From Clostridiales bacterium (GTDB lineage Bacteria; Bacillota; Clostridia; Caldicoprobacterales; UBA3941), in assembly GCA_012522165.1 (NCBI GenBank), contig JAAYKZ010000265.1, positions 1 to 8,925 on the forward strand: a stretch of DNA of 8,925 nucleotides, read 5' to 3'. Each line of letters begins with the position of its first letter. Position 1 is the first letter of the stretch. The notes beneath the pieces were generated by a model. It saw only the letters and a list, made by a program, of their open reading frames with translations. It had not been told where the DNA came from and ran no database searches. The position numbers were made by a program, and so were the translations under genes. Shown here in pieces: positions 6,523-8,925 of the stretch.

Positions 6523-7134
6523 CTACCCCCTTTCCGCACTTTTTTTGGACTGCCTAGCCTGAACTGCCCAAATTATTATTGCCAAGACAAAGAAAGCACT
6601 GGCTGGCATAACCATAATAGTCCACCTAGTCCACCAATCACCCAGAACAGAAATGCCAAATAGAGTTCCAAACCCCATCAGTTCACGGATAAAAGAAATA
6701 AACATTAGAACCAGCGTATAGCCCAGTCCCGACATCATCCCATCCCAGAAAGCTAGCAATGGAGGATTGCTTTGACCATAGGCTTCACAGCGTCCCATTA
6801 TAATACAGTTGGTAATAATAAGCCCTACATATGGTCCTAGGTTAGCGCTAATGTCAGGCAAATATGCCTTAAGGACAATATCAACGATGATAACATAAGA
6901 AGCGATAATTAAAGTCTGCACCATCATTCTAATTCTCCTTGGAATAACATTTCTTAGAAAGGAAACCGTCATACTGGAAAAAGCCGTTACAAAGGTAACA
7001 CCCATACCCATAATAAAGGTGTTGGCCATTAAATTGGTGACAGCTAGTGCAGAACATATACCCAGTATCTGTCTTATAACCGGGTTTTCCGTCCAAAGAT
7101 CCTTTTCGGTTATTGTCTTAATTTCATTCTTCAA
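6523..7134 (-). CDS. nqrD: NQR subunit D, integral membrane
   Basis: This 203-residue subunit has about six membrane helices and partners NqrE. The conserved sites are GICSALAVTN with Cys27 and GLIITNCIIMGRCEAY with Cys110; a further Cys116 stands where Vibrio has Ala. NPPLLAFWDGMMSGLGYT (123-140) and the IRELMGFGTLFG segment are family landmarks. Translation starts at TTG (7134-7132), which overlaps the nqrC stop as TTGA; GGTGG lies about 9 nt upstream. The start is supported by the N-terminal alignment with NqrD (short polar leader, then the Cys motif) and by the lack of an ATG before residue 36. RnfE is the homologue in Rnf complexes. Confidence 0.93.
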   Translation of the reverse strand: MKNEIKTITEKDLWTENPVIRQILGICSALAVTNLMANTFIMGMGVTFVTAFSSMTVSFLRNVIPRRIRMMVQTLIIASYVIIVDIVLKAYLPDISANLGPYVGLIITNCIIMGRCEAYGQSNPPLLAFWDGMMSGLGYTLVLMFISFIRELMGFGTLFGISVLGDWWTRWTIMVMPASAFFVLAIIIWAVQARQSKKSAERG

Positions 7135-7742
7135 CCCTGATCACCACCTATACTTTTCTTTGCCACTCCTATGGTTTCGTTTAAAATTTTTAGTACTGAA
7201 TTGGATGTTAAAGTAGCACCTGTAATGGCATCTACTTGACCTGGCTGGGATGTTGTTCTATAAGTTAATGGAGCGGCTTCGCTATTTAGATCTACACCTC
7301 TAAACTGCTCCTTAAATTCTGCCTCGTCAATTCTTCCCCCAAGCCCCGGGGTTTCGTTCTGCTCAGTAAAATCGATTCCTATGACCTTATTTAAATCAGG
7401 AGATAGAGCTATGATACCTTTTATCTCTCCCCATAAAGCTCCACCAGCAAATGTAAAACCATAGGCCTCTGGTTGATCATCTACGCCTTTGACAACATAT
7501 ACTTGGGTACCATCTATGGATTCTACTTGAATTTTCTCATTATAGATTTTTTCAATCTCATCAGAGGAAGCATCAGTAGGATACTCTATGTTAAATGCAT
7601 ATAGATGAGCTTTTTTGATGGTAATGTCCTCATTTGTTTGAATTATGGGTTTTGTATACTCATATATACCTGATAAAATACTGGTTAATACAGCAGTGAT
7701 GATAAACATAAATACAAGATTGAACCAAGGACTTTCTTTCAT
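7131..7742 (-). CDS. nqrC: NQR subunit C, covalent FMN-carrying subunit
   Basis: This 203-residue protein is anchored by one N-terminal helix (about 8-26), with an extracytoplasmic flavin domain. The flavinylation motif DAITGATLTS (171-180) fits the D-x-x-S/T-G-A-T consensus, so Thr177 should carry FMN by a phosphoester bond made by ApbE. NETPGLGGRI (129-138) is the other family signature, and GGALWGEIKGI (100-110) also fits. At 203 residues it is closer in size to RnfG than to Vibrio NqrC (about 257). The ATG overlaps the nqrB stop as ATGA, and its end overlaps the nqrD start by 4 bp, which indicates coupled translation. It relays electrons across the membrane between the NqrD/E centre and NqrB. 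Confidence 0.92.
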   Translation of the reverse strand: MKESPWFNLVFMFIITAVLTSILSGIYEYTKPIIQTNEDITIKKAHLYAFNIEYPTDASSDEIEKIYNEKIQVESIDGTQVYVVKGVDDQPEAYGFTFAGGALWGEIKGIIALSPDLNKVIGIDFTEQNETPGLGGRIDEAEFKEQFRGVDLNSEAAPLTYRTTSQPGQVDAITGATLTSNSVLKILNETIGVAKKSIGGDQG

Positions 7743-8722
7743 ATTGTCACCTTCTTTCCCTTGCTCTTGGCATTCTTTGCAATACTATCCATTAGAGGAA
7801 CAAAAGAATTGACAATAAGGATGGCAAACATCACCCCTTCGGGAAAAACAGAAAAATTTCTAATAATTGAAGCTATAGTACCTACTAGTAACCCGAAAAT
7901 AATTTTTACATTAGCTTGTGAGGGGGCCGTAACAGGATCAGTAGCCATAAAAACTGCTGCAAATAAAAAGCCTCCCGACAATATGCTCATAAGCGGATTT
8001 GAAAAGTTTGAAATACCTATTAATAGAAAAATGCTTTCAATACCTAACATACCTAACAAAGTTGAAACCATAATCTGCCATGATGCAGTCTTTTTGTAAA
8101 TTAGATATACTGCTGCTAGTATTATTAAAATAACACTGGATTCTCCTATAGATCCTGGTATATTCCCTGCTATAAGCTGTCCCATGCTATAGGGTACTTC
8201 TTCTCCCAATTGAATTAAAGTCATAGGTGTAGCTTGGGTAGTAGCATCTACTACATTGGGCATCCACGCAGCAAAACCTCCAGGAAAACTAGTAAAAGGT
8301 TTGACCCAATTGCTAGTCATAAATGATGGAAAAGATATGTATATAAAACATCTTCCTACCAATGCTGGATTAAACACATTGCGTCCGAAGCCACCAAATA
8401 CCTGTTTGCCAAAGGTTACAGCAAATACTATGCCCACAATAGCAATCCAATAGGGAATGGTTATAGGCAAAGTTAAGGTAAACAGAAAACAAGTAACCAG
8501 CACAGAATCCGAAGGTTTTGACTTTCTAGTTCTCTCAAATAAATATTCCGTTATAACACCAGATATAGTCACTATTACAAGTAGTGCTAGAACTCTCCAA
8601 CCATATAGATAGATGGAAAATAAAATTATGGGTATAAGGGACAGGAGCACTCTTCTCATCATTAGTTGTTTGCGTACATTTTTGCTAATGTTTAAGGCTT
8701 GAATGAGCTTATGTATAGACAT
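7739..8722 (-). CDS. nqrB: NQR subunit B, Na+-pumping membrane subunit with RnfD-like proportions
   Basis: This large membrane subunit has about ten hydrophobic helices. Landmarks are FGGFGRNVFNPALVGR (109-124, the G-R-N...NPAL form seen in NqrB), GNIPGSIGESS (186-196), FMATDPVTAP (258-267) and a PEGVMFAIL segment (294-302). The flavinylation motif reads DATTQAT (159-165), so Thr165 is the expected FMN site, with Gln where Gly is usual. At 327 residues it lacks about 30 N-terminal residues and the long first loop of Vibrio NqrB (about 415), so its outline is that of RnfD. The ATG (8722-8720) has AGGGG 7 nt upstream. It is the first gene of the operon, with no nqrA before it. NqrF downstream, and no rnfB or rnfC seen, make NQR the better label. 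Confidence 0.9.
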   Translation of the reverse strand: MSIHKLIQALNISKNVRKQLMMRRVLLSLIPIILFSIYLYGWRVLALLVIVTISGVITEYLFERTRKSKPSDSVLVTCFLFTLTLPITIPYWIAIVGIVFAVTFGKQVFGGFGRNVFNPALVGRCFIYISFPSFMTSNWVKPFTSFPGGFAAWMPNVVDATTQATPMTLIQLGEEVPYSMGQLIAGNIPGSIGESSVILIILAAVYLIYKKTASWQIMVSTLLGMLGIESIFLLIGISNFSNPLMSILSGGFLFAAVFMATDPVTAPSQANVKIIFGLLVGTIASIIRNFSVFPEGVMFAILIVNSFVPLMDSIAKNAKSKGKKVTI

Positions 8723-8729
8723 GACATCA

Positions 8730-8761
8730 CCCCTAGGCTATAATTTACTTATTAATAGGGA
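8730..8761 (-). promoter_or_regulatory. Possible stem covering the nqrB ribosome binding site
   Basis: In the minus-strand transcript UCCCUA (8761-8756) can pair with UAGGGG (8735-8730), which contains the nqrB Shine-Dalgarno bases. An inner AUAA/UUAU pair (8752-8749 with 8743-8740) could extend it. The stem is short and AU-rich inside, so stability is modest. Confidence 0.25.
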
Positions 8762-8829
8762 CTTTTTTTATGTATATATATATGAAAAATTGATTATGTA
8801 CATTAAACTATATAAACCCTCTACTTACT

Positions 8830-8857
8830 TTTCTAACATTTAAATTGACTATGTCAC
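8830..8857 (-). promoter_or_regulatory. Candidate promoter of the nqr operon
   Basis: The minus strand shows GTGACA (8857-8852, five of six -35 bases), a 16-bp spacer ending in an extended TGT, and TAGAAA (8835-8830, four of six -10 bases). Transcription would start near 8823, giving a leader of about 100 nt before nqrB. The surrounding 8723-8925 has early stops in all minus frames and no gene. It also contains an alternating TA run (about 8772-8783). A small palindrome (TGAC-TAT-GTCA, 8846-8856) overlaps the -35. Confidence 0.45.
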
Positions 8858-8925
8858 CTCAATATATTATTGTCGTATTGATATATATAAGCCTATCCAA
8901 TAATACAGCTTAATTGTTGAATAAA

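Noticed and set aside
5929..8722. Assignment as an Rnf complex (rnfD-G-E-A)
   Set aside because: The downstream gene is a clear NqrF, and no RnfB or RnfC with 4Fe-4S motifs is present; the NqrB GRN...NPAL motif also favours NQR.
8770..8784. Alternating TA run as a microsatellite or replication origin element
   Set aside because: It is short and isolated in AT-rich intergenic sequence; no DnaA-box cluster or other origin feature accompanies it.
8860..8925. Tail of an upstream gene (such as nqrA) at the right edge
   Set aside because: The longest open minus-strand frame from the edge is about 18 codons and does not resemble the NqrA C-terminus; the composition is intergenic.
8897..8925. Rex-type operator upstream of nqr
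   Set aside because: Only a single loose half-site (TCAACAA) is visible on the minus strand, with no partner at the right spacing.

Overview
The window is AT-rich and every convincing gene lies on the minus strand. It looks like the chromosome of an anaerobic Firmicute, probably in the Clostridia: strong G-rich Shine-Dalgarno sequences, GTG and TTG starts, tight operon overlaps, and a dusB...greA neighbourhood typical of that group. No mobile element, CRISPR array, tRNA or rRNA was seen. I cannot name the species.

In transcription order (right to left), the first block is a Na+-translocating NADH:quinone oxidoreductase-type operon: nqrB (8722-7739), nqrC (7742-7131), nqrD (7134-6523), nqrE (6516-5929) and nqrF (5917-4823). 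The genes overlap by 4 bp or are separated by 6-11 bp. An uncharacterised 152-residue protein (4810-4352) is translationally coupled to nqrF. A 195-residue membrane-anchored protein (4250-3663) follows, and a clear intrinsic terminator (3660-3637) ends the unit. The complex would pass electrons from NADH through FAD and 2Fe-2S in NqrF, then through the NqrD/E metal centre and covalent FMNs of NqrC and NqrB, coupled to Na+ export. No nqrA precedes nqrB: the 203 bp up to the window edge are non-coding and hold a plausible promoter. NqrB and NqrF are also shorter than the classical Vibrio proteins, and NqrB has RnfD-like proportions. The electron acceptor is therefore open. No apbE or nqrM is present in the window.

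The second block starts from its own extended -10 promoter: dusB (3406-2423, tRNA dihydrouridine synthase), a 300-residue nucleotide-binding-type protein of the kind often labelled quinate 5-dehydrogenase (2384-1482), and an unrecognised 347-residue protein with a central Rossmann-like glycine motif (1360-317). A hairpin at 278-238 may end this unit.

The first 19 codons of greA (59-1) run off the left edge, with their own ribosome binding site and a weak promoter. Non-coding gaps are 60-316, 1361-1481, 3407-3662, 4251-4351 and 8723-8925; none exceeds 300 bp, and what each holds is listed below.
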